39,679 nt of DNA from NCBI GenBank assembly GCA_009774245.1, contig VSNM01000057.1:1-39679 (forward strand), read 5' to 3'. This stretch comes from Lachnospiraceae bacterium (lineage in GTDB: Bacteria > Bacillota > Clostridia > Lachnospirales > Lachnospiraceae). Below are positions 8,825-16,330 of the stretch, piece after piece. A model generated the notes under the pieces. The model was not told the origin of the DNA and made no database searches. It worked only from the letters and a program-made list of their open reading frames with translations. The position numbers and the translations under genes were made by a program. Numbering within the stretch: position 1 is the first letter of the stretch; each line of letters begins with the position of its first letter.

Positions 8825-8904
8825 ATAAGCGTTATCCAATAGTTTCTTTTAAAATAGTTATAAAGAATATACTATATAATTATTAGAAGAAAAGGAAAAT
8901 GCTT

Positions 8905-9267
8905 ATGGACAATAAAAGAAAAAAGAAAGAGGAACGACAGCTGTATCAAAATATTGGAAACCGTCTTTTGATGAGAAGGCGGGAACTGCACTATACGCAG
9001 GAACAAATGGCGGAGCAGCTGGGAGTGAGCACGGGATTCTATGGAATGATCGAGCGGGGTGAGAAGGCGCCGAGTATTGAAAAGCTTGTGATAATCTATG
9101 AAAAGCTGGGAACGGATATTACTTATCTGCTGACAGGAGATGAGAAGGAAGATCAGGTTCCCGATTATATTGAGAAATGTCCCAGGGATAAAAAGTACGA
9201 TTTTGAGCAGTTGATGAGACATGCGCTCAATCTCGCTGACCATGGAGGGTATAACGCGAAAGAGTAG
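8905..9267 (+). CDS. XRE-family HTH transcriptional regulator
   Basis: ATG 8905 is preferred over ATG 8899 because AAAGGA (8891-8896) is 8 bases upstream of it. 120 residues. After a basic N-terminus, an XRE/Cro-type helix-turn-helix runs from about residue 16 to 72: IGNRLLMRRRELHYTQEQMA, QLGVSTGFYGMIERGEKAPS, then LVIIYEKLGTDITYLLTGD. The last 40 residues (YIEKCPRDKKYDFEQLMRHAL) are a short acidic/helical tail of unknown role. The next gene, also an HTH protein, starts 49 bases downstream, so the two probably form one transcript. The palindrome at 8807-8824 may be its operator. Confidence 0.85.
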   Translation: MDNKRKKKEERQLYQNIGNRLLMRRRELHYTQEQMAEQLGVSTGFYGMIERGEKAPSIEKLVIIYEKLGTDITYLLTGDEKEDQVPDYIEKCPRDKKYDFEQLMRHALNLADHGGYNAKE

Positions 9268-9316
9268 GCGGGACAGGTCATAAACAGGAGAAAAAGAGAG
9301 GGAGAGACACAGGCTG

Positions 9317-11188
9317 ATGCAGGAAGATAAAGGAGCGCCGGAGGCCGATCAGGATTTTGCCCGCTTTATAAAACAGGTGCGGACGGATGCAAAGGTATCG
9401 CAGAAAAAACTGTCAGAGGGACTCATGTGTTCCAGCCAGTATGCGCGGGTGGAAAAGGGGCAGCGATCTGTCTGCAAGGACATGAGGGACTGTCTGCTGG
9501 GAAGAATGGGAATTTCCAGCGATCTGTATGAAAATCTTTTGAATATCGAGGACTATGCGGCGTGGGAACAGCAGCGAGACATCCTGGGCGCTGTGGAGCA
9601 GAAGGAATTTCAGAGGGCGCAGGAGCTGCTTGTCGCATATGAGCAGCAAAAAGGCAAAGGAATCAAGAATAAAATGAAACAGCAGTTTTGCCTCGTGATG
9701 CGGGCGGAGATTATGAGACAGCAGGGGGCAGAGCAGCGAGAGATTGACGGCTGTTATGAGAAGGCAGTCAGACTGACGGTGCCGAAGGTGGAGAGCTTGT
9801 GTGTTGCGCAGAAGCTGCTGTCCATTCAGGAAGTCAATATGGTTCTGGAATATGAGTTCTATCACAAAGGCGCGGATTTCTTGGAGAAATGCAAAGAATT
9901 GATGGTGTTTGTGGAGAACTCTTTGTATGATGATCTGTCAAAGGCAAAAATTTATCCTAAGATTGTCTGGTACTATCTGCGGGAAATATATTCGGAACAG
10001 GGTGGACCGCTCATCAATCTGAGAGAAGATCTGGAAGTCTGCAGTCGGGCGATCGGGCTGCTGCGGGATACAGGGCGTGCATATTTTTTGGTGGAGCTGC
10101 TGGAGATGCGTGTCAGGATTGCGGGAGACATTGAGAAGGATGCTAAGGAGCGCATTCCTATACAGGACCGGGAGAAGCTTCGGGCGGAAGATCGGGAGAG
10201 CAATCAGGAATGCAATCAAGGGAGCATAAAAATGCTGGATCTGTTGAAGCGGCTTTATGCGGAGTATGAGGTGCCGTTATATATGCAGGACTGCGTGTAT
10301 CTCTACCGGCAGAGATGGGTTTTCTATGTGGGCGATGTCCTGCGTATTCGCAGAAAAATGTTTGGAATGACACAGGAGGAGCTGTGTGGAGATGACTGCT
10401 CGGTGAAATCATTGCGCAGAACAGAGAAAATGGAAAAGAATATGCAGCATGAGGCGCTTGGGATTCTGCTGAGAAAGCTTGGTCTGTCCAGGGAATTTCA
10501 GAAGGCGCGCCTGGCATCGGGAGACAGGGAAGGGCTGGCATTGATGGAGGCGATTACATCTTGCCGCAACAACCGCGAGTTGGAACGGGTAGGCACAATC
10601 TTGAACAAGATGAAAGAGCAGATTGTGTCAGAGATTCCGGAAAACCGTCAGTATATCATGGAGGCACAGGCATCGTTGGACTGGATGACAGGTAAAATCA
10701 CGGACGAAGAGTTCGTGACAAGGGAAGAAAAGGCTCTTGGGTGTACCTTGAAAGTGAAGAACCTGTATGATATGGATAAAGTGTATTTGACCGAGATGGA
10801 AATGCTGTGCATTCGTCAGGTAATTCAGATGTTGCCGGAGGTGGAGAGGAAAAAGTGTATTGATTTCATGCTGCGTATTTTTGATGCATATGAGAAAAAG
10901 AATGCTTTGTCTGACTGTATAGTGATGTATGAGTTTGCTATATTAGGTGTAATATGTGAGCTTGGAAATTTAAAAGAGTATCAACAGTCCACCAATTTAG
11001 CTCAAAAGGTATTAAGAGAGACTTTGAAGTGCAGAAGGATATGGGGGATTGATGGGTATCTTTATGAGATTGTGTGGAATGAAAATAAAACAATGACTGA
11101 AGTTCTACAACAATGTATTACACTCAGTCATTTTTGTAAACAAACATTTTATGAAGATTTTTATTATGAAAAGCTTTATCAATCATGA
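9317..11188 (+). CDS. Large HTH regulator with TPR-like helical repeats (RRNPP-like candidate)
   Basis: 623 residues. An N-terminal XRE-type HTH (about 12-65: FIKQVRTDAKVSQKKLSE, CSSQYARVEKGQRS) is followed by an all-helical region whose pattern of paired helices fits TPR-type repeats. A second HTH-like unit lies in the middle (about 335-395: DVLRIRRKMFGMTQEELCG, SVKSLRRTEK), and more helical repeats run to the C-terminus. An HTH plus TPR domain is the plan of peptide-sensing regulators of the RRNPP group (PlcR, Rgg, AimR and relatives). Its stop overlaps by 10 bases the stop of a convergent gene for a small signal-peptide-bearing protein, a typical position for the cognate pro-peptide. The ribosome site (GGGAGA) is weak and 13-15 bases upstream. 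The double HTH is unusual. The peptide-sensing role is inferred. Confidence 0.75.
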   Translation: MQEDKGAPEADQDFARFIKQVRTDAKVSQKKLSEGLMCSSQYARVEKGQRSVCKDMRDCLLGRMGISSDLYENLLNIEDYAAWEQQRDILGAVEQKEFQRAQELLVAYEQQKGKGIKNKMKQQFCLVMRAEIMRQQGAEQREIDGCYEKAVRLTVPKVESLCVAQKLLSIQEVNMVLEYEFYHKGADFLEKCKELMVFVENSLYDDLSKAKIYPKIVWYYLREIYSEQGGPLINLREDLEVCSRAIGLLRDTGRAYFLVELLEMRVRIAGDIEKDAKERIPIQDREKLRAEDRESNQECNQGSIKMLDLLKRLYAEYEVPLYMQDCVYLYRQRWVFYVGDVLRIRRKMFGMTQEELCGDDCSVKSLRRTEKMEKNMQHEALGILLRKLGLSREFQKARLASGDREGLALMEAITSCRNNRELERVGTILNKMKEQIVSEIPENRQYIMEAQASLDWMTGKITDEEFVTREEKALGCTLKVKNLYDMDKVYLTEMEMLCIRQVIQMLPEVERKKCIDFMLRIFDAYEKKNALSDCIVMYEFAILGVICELGNLKEYQQSTNLAQKVLRETLKCRRIWGIDGYLYEIVWNENKTMTEVLQQCITLSHFCKQTFYEDFYYEKLYQS

Positions 11189-11349
11189 AGGTCATTTGTT
11201 AGTGGCCGGTCGCTGCAAGGTGCAATCCCGCTTTCCTCTGAATAAGCTCCTGTACCCTCCGCGGTATTATAGACAATAACTGTACCATTCTGCACGATGA
11301 TGACAAGGGCAAGGGTTAATAACAGTTTTTTTAAATTGAAATGCTTCAT
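11179..11349 (-). CDS. Small secreted peptide precursor, candidate signalling pro-peptide
   Basis: The start is the ATG whose first base is 11349, with GGAGGT at 11359-11364 nine bases upstream on the minus strand. 56 residues: a basic start (MKHFNLKK), a hydrophobic core (LLLTLALVIIV), then a polar tail rich in T, S, G, D and E with a single cysteine and ending PLTNDLHD. This is a secretory leader and a short mature region. The 3' end overlaps that of the HTH-TPR regulator by 10 bases in convergent orientation. TTGACA at 11431-11436 (minus strand) may be a -35 box, but no clear -10 accompanies it. Either a secreted signalling peptide for the neighbouring regulator or another small exported peptide. 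Confidence 0.65.
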   Translation of the reverse strand: MKHFNLKKLLLTLALVIIVQNGTVIVYNTAEGTGAYSEESGIAPCSDRPLTNDLHD

Positions 11350-11500
11350 TTTTGAATTACCTCCAATTGTTAATTTCATTTGTTAATCTTTTTCATATCT
11401 TTTGCTCGGTGACTATGTCGTATTGCAGATTGTCAACAGATCGTAACAAATCAGCCTTTTGCCACTGCTGTGAATGACTTGGGACTCTGCAACGTATTTT

Positions 11501-11556
11501 AGGAGCTGTAGAAAATATCCTGCGCAAACTGCATCAGTTATTTTCCTGCAGCTCCT
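11501..11556. repeat. Long imperfect inverted repeat
   Basis: AGGAGCTG (11501-11508) pairs with CAGCTCCT (11549-11556), and the inner GAAAATA pairs with TATTTTC, giving a stem of about 16 bp with a small bulge and a loop of about 20 nt. TTTATTATAG follows. It is in a gene-free gap (11380-11659) between convergent units and could act as a terminator or be a copy of a dispersed repeat. Confidence 0.55.
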
Positions 11557-11585
11557 TTATTATAGTGGAATAGTGTATATACTTC

Positions 11586-11637
11586 AAGGGACAGAATTGA
11601 CCAATGGAACAATTGGCCAATTCTGTCCCTTATTTTT
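11586..11637 (+). terminator. Strong hairpin with T-run, part of a GGGACAGA-type repeat
   Basis: A perfect 14-bp stem, AAGGGACAGAATTG (11586-11599) with CAATTCTGTCCCTT (11618-11631), extends past one mismatch and is followed by ATTTTT. The T-run marks plus-strand termination, although the nearest gene on the right is on the minus strand. The right arm recurs nearly exactly at 443-461, so the stem is also a dispersed repeat. Confidence 0.65.
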
Positions 11638-11659
11638 AGCGTGTCGGCGTTTAAATGGA

Positions 11660-12139
11660 CTATTCTACCCACTTCTCAATATCGGCGGACAGCAGATCAA
11701 ATTTGTCATCATAGATCAATGTCAGGAGGTTGTCGAGTTTTTGCAGCGCATGCGTGATGAGCTGCGGTTCGCACAGATTTTTTTCCAGGGCGAGGGCCAG
11801 CTCATTGAGGTCGAGCACCTTGACATAGCCGTCGGGATAGATGACCACATCAGCAAGCAGATCTGTGACAATCATGGCGTTGTCCGCGTCCTGATAGGTG
11901 TAGTCCACGATATCGCAGTACCAGTACAAAAGCGAGTTGTCTTCGCGGTAAAATTTGCTTATCTTGAAACCAAGTTTTAGAAAATAGCAGGAGTAACCAT
12001 GGTGAAAATCCCGCCGCGGTTTTAGGGTGTTCCATTTGGTGACAATGAAATCATCCGTTCTGTTAAGAATAATATCGTCCTTTAGCAAAATGCACTCATC
12101 AGGTATCAAACGTTTGCGGTAAATCTTCAAATCATTCAT
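11660..12139 (-). CDS. DUF402 domain protein
   Basis: 159 residues. AAGGAG lies 8-10 bases before the ATG on the minus strand. The DUF402 pattern is visible in the middle and C-terminal part: KFYREDNSLLYWYCDIVDYT, then MIVTDLLADVVIYPDGYVKVLDLNEL. DUF402 proteins form a small beta barrel; characterised members are metal-dependent nucleoside di-/triphosphatases or RNA-associated proteins. The acidic residues after the barrel (YCDIVDY, DLLADVVIYPDG, LDLNEL) fit the metal-binding positions. It is a single-gene unit, convergent with nothing and divergent from the FIST cluster. The biochemical activity is inferred from the family. Confidence 0.75.
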   Translation of the reverse strand: MNDLKIYRKRLIPDECILLKDDIILNRTDDFIVTKWNTLKPRRDFHHGYSCYFLKLGFKISKFYREDNSLLYWYCDIVDYTYQDADNAMIVTDLLADVVIYPDGYVKVLDLNELALALEKNLCEPQLITHALQKLDNLLTLIYDDKFDLLSADIEKWVE

Positions 12140-12245
12140 GGCATATTCTCCTTTGATTGGCTGCGGTATTTGTAGAGAGGAATTTTATTTACAGTGTAAC
12201 TCTTTTTAGCGCAGTATTCAATGACTTTATAGACAAAAATATTCG

Positions 12246-12274
12246 TTGCGCTTTGACTGTTTTTAACGTATAAT
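12246..12274 (+). promoter_or_regulatory. Sigma-A-type promoter of the FIST/MCP cluster
   Basis: TTGCGC (12246-12251) and TATAAT (12269-12274) are separated by 17 bases. The FIST gene starts 46 bases downstream. Confidence 0.6.
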
Positions 12275-12319
12275 CAGAATAAATAGTGACAAGTATCAAA
12301 TGGTTGAGGAGACAATGAG

Positions 12320-13375
12320 ATGAGACAGTTTTTTGGAATGAGTCAAAATGGAGATCTGGCGGAAGCACTCAAGGGACTGGATAATCCCCAGTTTATCATG
12401 CTGATGTCAAACAACGCACAGTTTGAATCGCATGTGAACGCACTGGCGAGACGCTATCCGGGTGTACCAAGCATTGGTTGTATCGGGATGAGTTACGATA
12501 TCAAAATGGTGGAAGAGGGCGTTGGCATCGTTGCGTTTCTGGATGGAGTGGCTGCGGCAGCAAATGTATTGGAACAGGCATCGACGATGCCGATCAAGTA
12601 TATTGAGCGGCTGGAGGAGGATATGCGAAACGTTGGCGGCAGGGAGGAGGATACCGTCTGTATCGACTTTTGTACTGGCAATGACGCATGTGTGCTGGCT
12701 ACGATCAATACTGTGTTAAAACAAAAAAATATTTCTCTGGTCGGAGGGACCGGGGATGCGGGAAAAGTATCTGTTAACGGAAGGATTTACGAGGATGCGG
12801 TGGCGTATGCGTTGGTGCGGAACCTGAACGGCAGGGTAAAGACCTACAAGGAAAATATCTATCACAAGCTGGGCCATTATCGTTTTATTGCCTCGGACAC
12901 GGACAAAGAGGAATATGTGATTGGCACATTGAATGGAAGACCAGCCAAGCAGGTGTACAAAAATATTCTTCATGTGACGGACGAGGAGATCCTGACACAG
13001 ACTTTTCAGAATCCTTTTGGAAAGATTAATGGGGATGACACCTGCATTATTTCGATCAAGGAAGTCAGAGGTGATGCGCTTGCGTGTTTTCGTCAGGTAA
13101 ATGACTCCGATGTCCTGATTTTGCTGGAACTTGGTGATTATGAGGCTGTTGTGCAGCGGACGATAGACGATATCTGCCGTGATTTTCCCAAACGTTCCGC
13201 TGTGTTCTCGGTCAACTGTCTGTTCCGCTATAAACTGTTTTGCGAGCGCGGGTATATGCAGACTTATCTGGATGAAATGTCGCAGTTGGGAAGTCATGCA
13301 GGGCTCGTCGGATATGGGGAGCATTACAATAACCGTTTCGTCAACCAGTCCATGACCTGCGTTGTGTTTGAGTAG
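12320..13375 (+). CDS. FIST-domain sensory protein
   Basis: 351 residues. It shows the FIST N plus FIST C layout: an early strand-helix region with QFIMLMSN and PGVPSIGCIGMSYD, the glycine-rich SLVGGTGDAGKV at about 140, GRIYEDAVAYALV, and a C-terminal domain with FNPFG-like QNPFGKINGDDT, VNDSDVLILLELGD and a final GLVGYGEHYNNRFVNQSMTCVVFE (an oval FIST_C end). FIST proteins are predicted ligand sensors, thought to bind amino-acid-like small molecules, and are found next to chemotaxis and two-component genes. Here the next gene is an MCP-type signalling protein 17 bases downstream. GAGGA lies 9 bases before the ATG. There is no signal peptide or membrane segment, so it acts in the cytoplasm. 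The ligand is unknown. Confidence 0.85.
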   Translation: MRQFFGMSQNGDLAEALKGLDNPQFIMLMSNNAQFESHVNALARRYPGVPSIGCIGMSYDIKMVEEGVGIVAFLDGVAAAANVLEQASTMPIKYIERLEEDMRNVGGREEDTVCIDFCTGNDACVLATINTVLKQKNISLVGGTGDAGKVSVNGRIYEDAVAYALVRNLNGRVKTYKENIYHKLGHYRFIASDTDKEEYVIGTLNGRPAKQVYKNILHVTDEEILTQTFQNPFGKINGDDTCIISIKEVRGDALACFRQVNDSDVLILLELGDYEAVVQRTIDDICRDFPKRSAVFSVNCLFRYKLFCERGYMQTYLDEMSQLGSHAGLVGYGEHYNNRFVNQSMTCVVFE

Positions 13376-13392
13376 AAAGGGGGGAATGTAAG

Positions 13393-14322
13393 ATGTTTTA
13401 TCGAAAGAGAACAGGTGGAAGGCAGGGCGGGGAGAAAAATCGTTACCCGATGCTGCATGCGGCGGACAGCCTGAAAGAGTATCAAAAAGAACTGGTCGGC
13501 AAGGAGGTCGAATCCCTGTGGGAGCTTGGGATGGTGGGCAGTTCCTTTTCGGGCGTCATGAAAAAGGCAGATCATTTTCATGAGCAGCTGTCGAATTTTG
13601 AGCAGTCTTTCTCTGACATTAACAGTGTGGCCGGGCAGTTTGCTCAGGTGCGCGGAGCCATCAACGACGCCGTTTCTGAGGCGGAGGGGAAAGTGGAGGA
13701 GTTAAAGAGCACCTCGGTTCATGTGGAGCAGACCTACAGTGATATGGAGCAGACCTTTGCACAGCTGCAGGGCTCTGTAGAGGGAATCAAGCAGTGCATG
13801 AAGAAGATTGTCTCGATTGCGGAGCAGACCAATATCCTTGCGCTCAACGCATCGATTGAGGCGGCAAGGGCCGGACAGTTCGGCAGAGGGTTTTCGGTGG
13901 TTGCGACAAATGTGAAGGAGTTGGCAGACCAGATCAAAGAGCTGGCTGAGGAAGTGGATACAGGTGTGCATGAGGTGGAGCGCGGAACAGGTGAGTTGAA
14001 CAACAGTATCGCTGCGTCACAGCAGGCATTGAGCCGAAATATCGATACGGTCAACAGTACATATGACTCCTTTCATAAGATTACGGAGACTGCGGAAAAC
14101 ACAGTGTCTGTACAGACTGGGATTTCCGATGTGATTGATGATGCGCACAGGGAACTGCAGACGATCGGACAGTTTTTTGACGAGATCAAGCAGCAGTACC
14201 AGGAGGTAGTCAGACATATCGAGCGCGCGAACAGCCTTGGAACGACGAAGAGCGCTATATTTGAAGATATGGATCATATTCTTTCACAGCTTCCCCCTAT
14301 GGTGAATGAGATGAAGCCATAA
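13393..14322 (+). CDS. Soluble methyl-accepting chemotaxis-type signalling protein
   Basis: 309 residues without a transmembrane segment. Most of the protein is a long helical hairpin. The conserved MCP tip lies at about 140-175 (IVSIAEQTNILALNASIEAA, then RGFSVVATNVKELA), the site where such proteins contact CheW and CheA. The first 60 residues (YQKELVGKEVESLWELG) are too short for a known sensor domain. AAGGGGGG lies 6-8 bases before the ATG. It is co-transcribed with the FIST protein, which is the likely sensory input. No cheA or cheW gene is in the window, so the output partner is either elsewhere or differs from a classical chemotaxis complex. Confidence 0.85.
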   Translation: MFYRKRTGGRQGGEKNRYPMLHAADSLKEYQKELVGKEVESLWELGMVGSSFSGVMKKADHFHEQLSNFEQSFSDINSVAGQFAQVRGAINDAVSEAEGKVEELKSTSVHVEQTYSDMEQTFAQLQGSVEGIKQCMKKIVSIAEQTNILALNASIEAARAGQFGRGFSVVATNVKELADQIKELAEEVDTGVHEVERGTGELNNSIAASQQALSRNIDTVNSTYDSFHKITETAENTVSVQTGISDVIDDAHRELQTIGQFFDEIKQQYQEVVRHIERANSLGTTKSAIFEDMDHILSQLPPMVNEMKP

Positions 14323-14331
14323 CGAAAGATG

Positions 14332-14360
14332 TTGAATTATCGAAAAAGATGCGATATAAT
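14332..14360 (+). promoter_or_regulatory. Promoter of the HPt/HD-GYP gene pair
   Basis: TTGAAT (14332-14337) and TATAAT (14355-14360) with 17-base spacing, lying between the MCP stop and the HPt start. Confidence 0.65.
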
Positions 14361-14420
14361 TTTGATAACGAAGAAAGTACAATTTTGTATACAAAATGTG
14401 TAGAGTTCAGGAGGAAAATT

Positions 14421-14771
14421 ATGACAGTACAGGAGTTCTATGATGAGGTGGGCGGCGACTACAACGATATTATGTCAAGGCTAAGGACGGAGGACAGAAT
14501 CAAAAAATTTGCGGGAATGTTTACAAGGGATGAGAGTTACAAGATGCTGGTACAGTGTATCAACGACGGAAATGCCGACGAGGCCTTTCGGGCTGCGCAT
14601 ACGATGAAAGGTATGTGTCAGAATATGGCGTTTACGCGTCTCTACAAGTCCAGTCATGAGATTACGGAGATTCTCCGTGGAAAGGACATCGAGGGCGCGA
14701 AGCTGATGCTGGATGTGCTGACGGAGGATTACAATGTCGTGATTGCAGGGATTGAGAAGCTGTTGGCGTAG
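14421..14771 (+). CDS. Histidine phosphotransfer (HPt) domain protein
   Basis: 116 residues from ATG 14421, chosen because CAGGAGG lies 6-9 bases upstream and the promoter overlaps the longer frame. A four-helix HPt bundle is suggested, with the phospho-accepting histidine at H60 in the motif AAHTMKGMCQNM; HxxKG is the hallmark. HPt proteins relay phosphate between a hybrid kinase and a response regulator. The next gene, 27 bases downstream, is a REC-HD-GYP response regulator, the obvious partner. No histidine kinase is nearby, so the donor must be encoded elsewhere. Confidence 0.85.
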   Translation: MTVQEFYDEVGGDYNDIMSRLRTEDRIKKFAGMFTRDESYKMLVQCINDGNADEAFRAAHTMKGMCQNMAFTRLYKSSHEITEILRGKDIEGAKLMLDVLTEDYNVVIAGIEKLLA

Positions 14772-14798
14772 CCGCATAAAAGGAAGGAATGAGTAGCG

Positions 14799-15899
14799 AT
14801 GGAGATCATGGAGAAAAACACTATCTTAATTGCAGATGATGCGGAGTTAAACCGCGAGATGATTAAATTTATATTTGACGAGCAGTATAGCATTATTGAG
14901 GCACAGGACGGGGAGCAGGCGATCAATATCATTATGGAAAACAGTGATAAGATCTGTCTCATATTTCTGGATCTGCTGATGCCGAAAAAATCCGGTCTGG
15001 ATGTGCTCCGCTTTATGAATGATGCGGATTATATTGATTTTATTCCTGTCATTATGATTACAGGGGAGGCGACGGATGAGACGGACGAGAAGGCTTATGA
15101 GTACGGCGCTTCCGATATTATCTACAAGCCGTTTGCGCCCAATGTGGTCATGAGGCGCGCGAAAAATATCATGGAGCTTTTTGAGCACAGGATTTATCTG
15201 GAGCGCAAGCTTGAGAAGCGCACGAGGCAGCTGCGGGAGAGCAGGGAAAAGCTCGAGAGAAGCAATGAATTCCTGATCAACGCGCTGAGCTCTGTCGTCG
15301 AGTTCAGAAGTCTTGAGTCAGGGGAACATATTCAGCGTGTAAAGTATTTTACAAAACTCTTTTTGAAATATATCATGAAGATCTATCCAGAGTACAACAT
15401 CACGAAGGAGCAGGCCGCCCTGATTGTCAATGCGTCGGCGCTGCATGATATCGGAAAGATCGCGATACCAGACAGCATCCTGCTCAAGCCGGGAAGACTG
15501 AATGAGGAAGAGTTTGCGGAGATGAAGAAACACACGATCTACGGCTGTGAGCTCCTCGAGAAGTTCAAGCAGGAGGACAATGAGTTTTATCAATACTGCT
15601 ATGATATCTGCAGATATCATCACGAGCGGTATGATGGAAATGGGTATCCGGATCAGTTAAAGGGCGATGAAATCCCAATCTGGGCACAGATTGTGTCGGT
15701 CGTGGATGTGTATGATGCGCTGGTGAGCAAGCGTGTATACAAAGATCCGTTTGCGGTGGAGGAAGCGGCGCGCATGATTATAGACGGTGAATGTGGTATC
15801 TTCTCGCCGGAGATGCTCGACTGTTTCAGACTTGCGAAGGAGGAGCTCTTTGCAGTGACGGAGGGAGAGTTCTCGTTTGCAGATGTGATGGTGAAATAA
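14799..15899 (+). CDS. Response regulator with HD-GYP phosphodiesterase output
   Basis: 366 residues. The receiver domain (about 7-125) has acidic DD at 13-14, phospho-acceptor D58 in IFLDLLMP, T in MITGEA and K in IYKPFAP. A coiled linker (about 128-160) follows, then an HD-GYP domain with H216-D217 in LHDIGKIAIPD, HH at 274-275, and GNGYPDQLKGDEIP, the GYP signature. Such enzymes usually hydrolyse cyclic di-GMP, some cyclic GMP-AMP. AAGGAAGG is 11-13 bases upstream of the ATG. It is co-transcribed with the HPt protein. The inference is that phosphorylation through the HPt protein tunes second-messenger breakdown. All key residues are present, so the enzyme should be active. Confidence 0.9.
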   Translation: MEIMEKNTILIADDAELNREMIKFIFDEQYSIIEAQDGEQAINIIMENSDKICLIFLDLLMPKKSGLDVLRFMNDADYIDFIPVIMITGEATDETDEKAYEYGASDIIYKPFAPNVVMRRAKNIMELFEHRIYLERKLEKRTRQLRESREKLERSNEFLINALSSVVEFRSLESGEHIQRVKYFTKLFLKYIMKIYPEYNITKEQAALIVNASALHDIGKIAIPDSILLKPGRLNEEEFAEMKKHTIYGCELLEKFKQEDNEFYQYCYDICRYHHERYDGNGYPDQLKGDEIPIWAQIVSVVDVYDALVSKRVYKDPFAVEEAARMIIDGECGIFSPEMLDCFRLAKEELFAVTEGEFSFADVMVK

Positions 15900-15908
15900 A
15901 TTAAGAAC

Positions 15909-15967
15909 GTGTGCCCATCGGGCACACTGCAATCGAGCAGGGAGGATGAAGCTTCCCTGCTCGATTG
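15909..15967 (+). terminator. Double-hairpin terminator after the HD-GYP gene
   Basis: A first hairpin, GTGTGCCC-ATC-GGGCACAC (15909-15927), is followed by a perfect 14-bp stem CAATCGAGCAGGGA (15930-15943) with TCCCTGCTCGATTG (15954-15967) and then TTTGT. The T-run is short, but the stems are strong. Confidence 0.75.
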
Positions 15968-16000
15968 TTTGTAAAAAAATCACAAAAATCAGACATTTAC

Positions 16001-16029
16001 TAGACAATTTTAACAAATTTCTGTATAAT
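16001..16029 (+). promoter_or_regulatory. Promoter of the ATP synthase operon
   Basis: TAGACA (16001-16006) and TATAAT (16024-16029) separated by 17 bases in an AT-rich stretch, 52 bases before the first gene of the operon. Confidence 0.75.
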
Positions 16030-16081
16030 TATGGTTAGGTATCAAAAAGATGGAAGATGACAGGCATACGGAGGCGCAAGA

Positions 16082-16330
16082 ATGGGAAGAAATAAAAAGT
16101 ATAAAAAGTTGGTCTACCAGTCACTGGCCGTGATCACCCAGTTTGGCATCAATATGCTCGTTCCAATTTTTTTGTGCTCTTTTGCAGGAATGTTCCTGGA
16201 TCGTAAACTGGGAACTGCATTTTGGTTTGTTTTATTGTTCTTTGTAGGAGCCCTGGCGGGTTTTCGGAATATTTTTATTCTGGCAAGGAAAATTTACGAA
16301 GGAGATAGCGAGGATGAGGACAAGACTTAG
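16082..16330 (+). CDS. AtpZ/AtpI-family accessory membrane protein
   Basis: 82 residues. Two predicted membrane helices (about 16-38, ITQFGINMLVPIFLCSFAGM, and about 46-66, FWFVLLFFVGALAGFRNIF) with basic ends. The DRKLGT turn and the GALAGFRN motif are typical of the ATPase gene-1 (AtpZ/AtpI) family found at the front of Gram-positive atp operons. These proteins help insert or assemble the c-ring, and an AtpZ-AtpI pair may carry cations. GGAGG lies 8 bases before the ATG. The gene overlaps the next one by 17 bases, so the two are translationally linked. Confidence 0.8.
   Translation: MGRNKKYKKLVYQSLAVITQFGINMLVPIFLCSFAGMFLDRKLGTAFWFVLLFFVGALAGFRNIFILARKIYEGDSEDEDKT

Noticed and set aside
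11474..11980. Plus-strand frame of 168 codons covering the DUF402 gene
   Set aside because: The minus-strand reading has a good AAGGAG start and DUF402 motifs; the plus-strand reading also runs through two hairpins.
12716..13324. Minus-strand frame of 202 codons inside the FIST gene
   Set aside because: The plus-strand FIST motifs account for this DNA; the antisense frame has no ribosome site.
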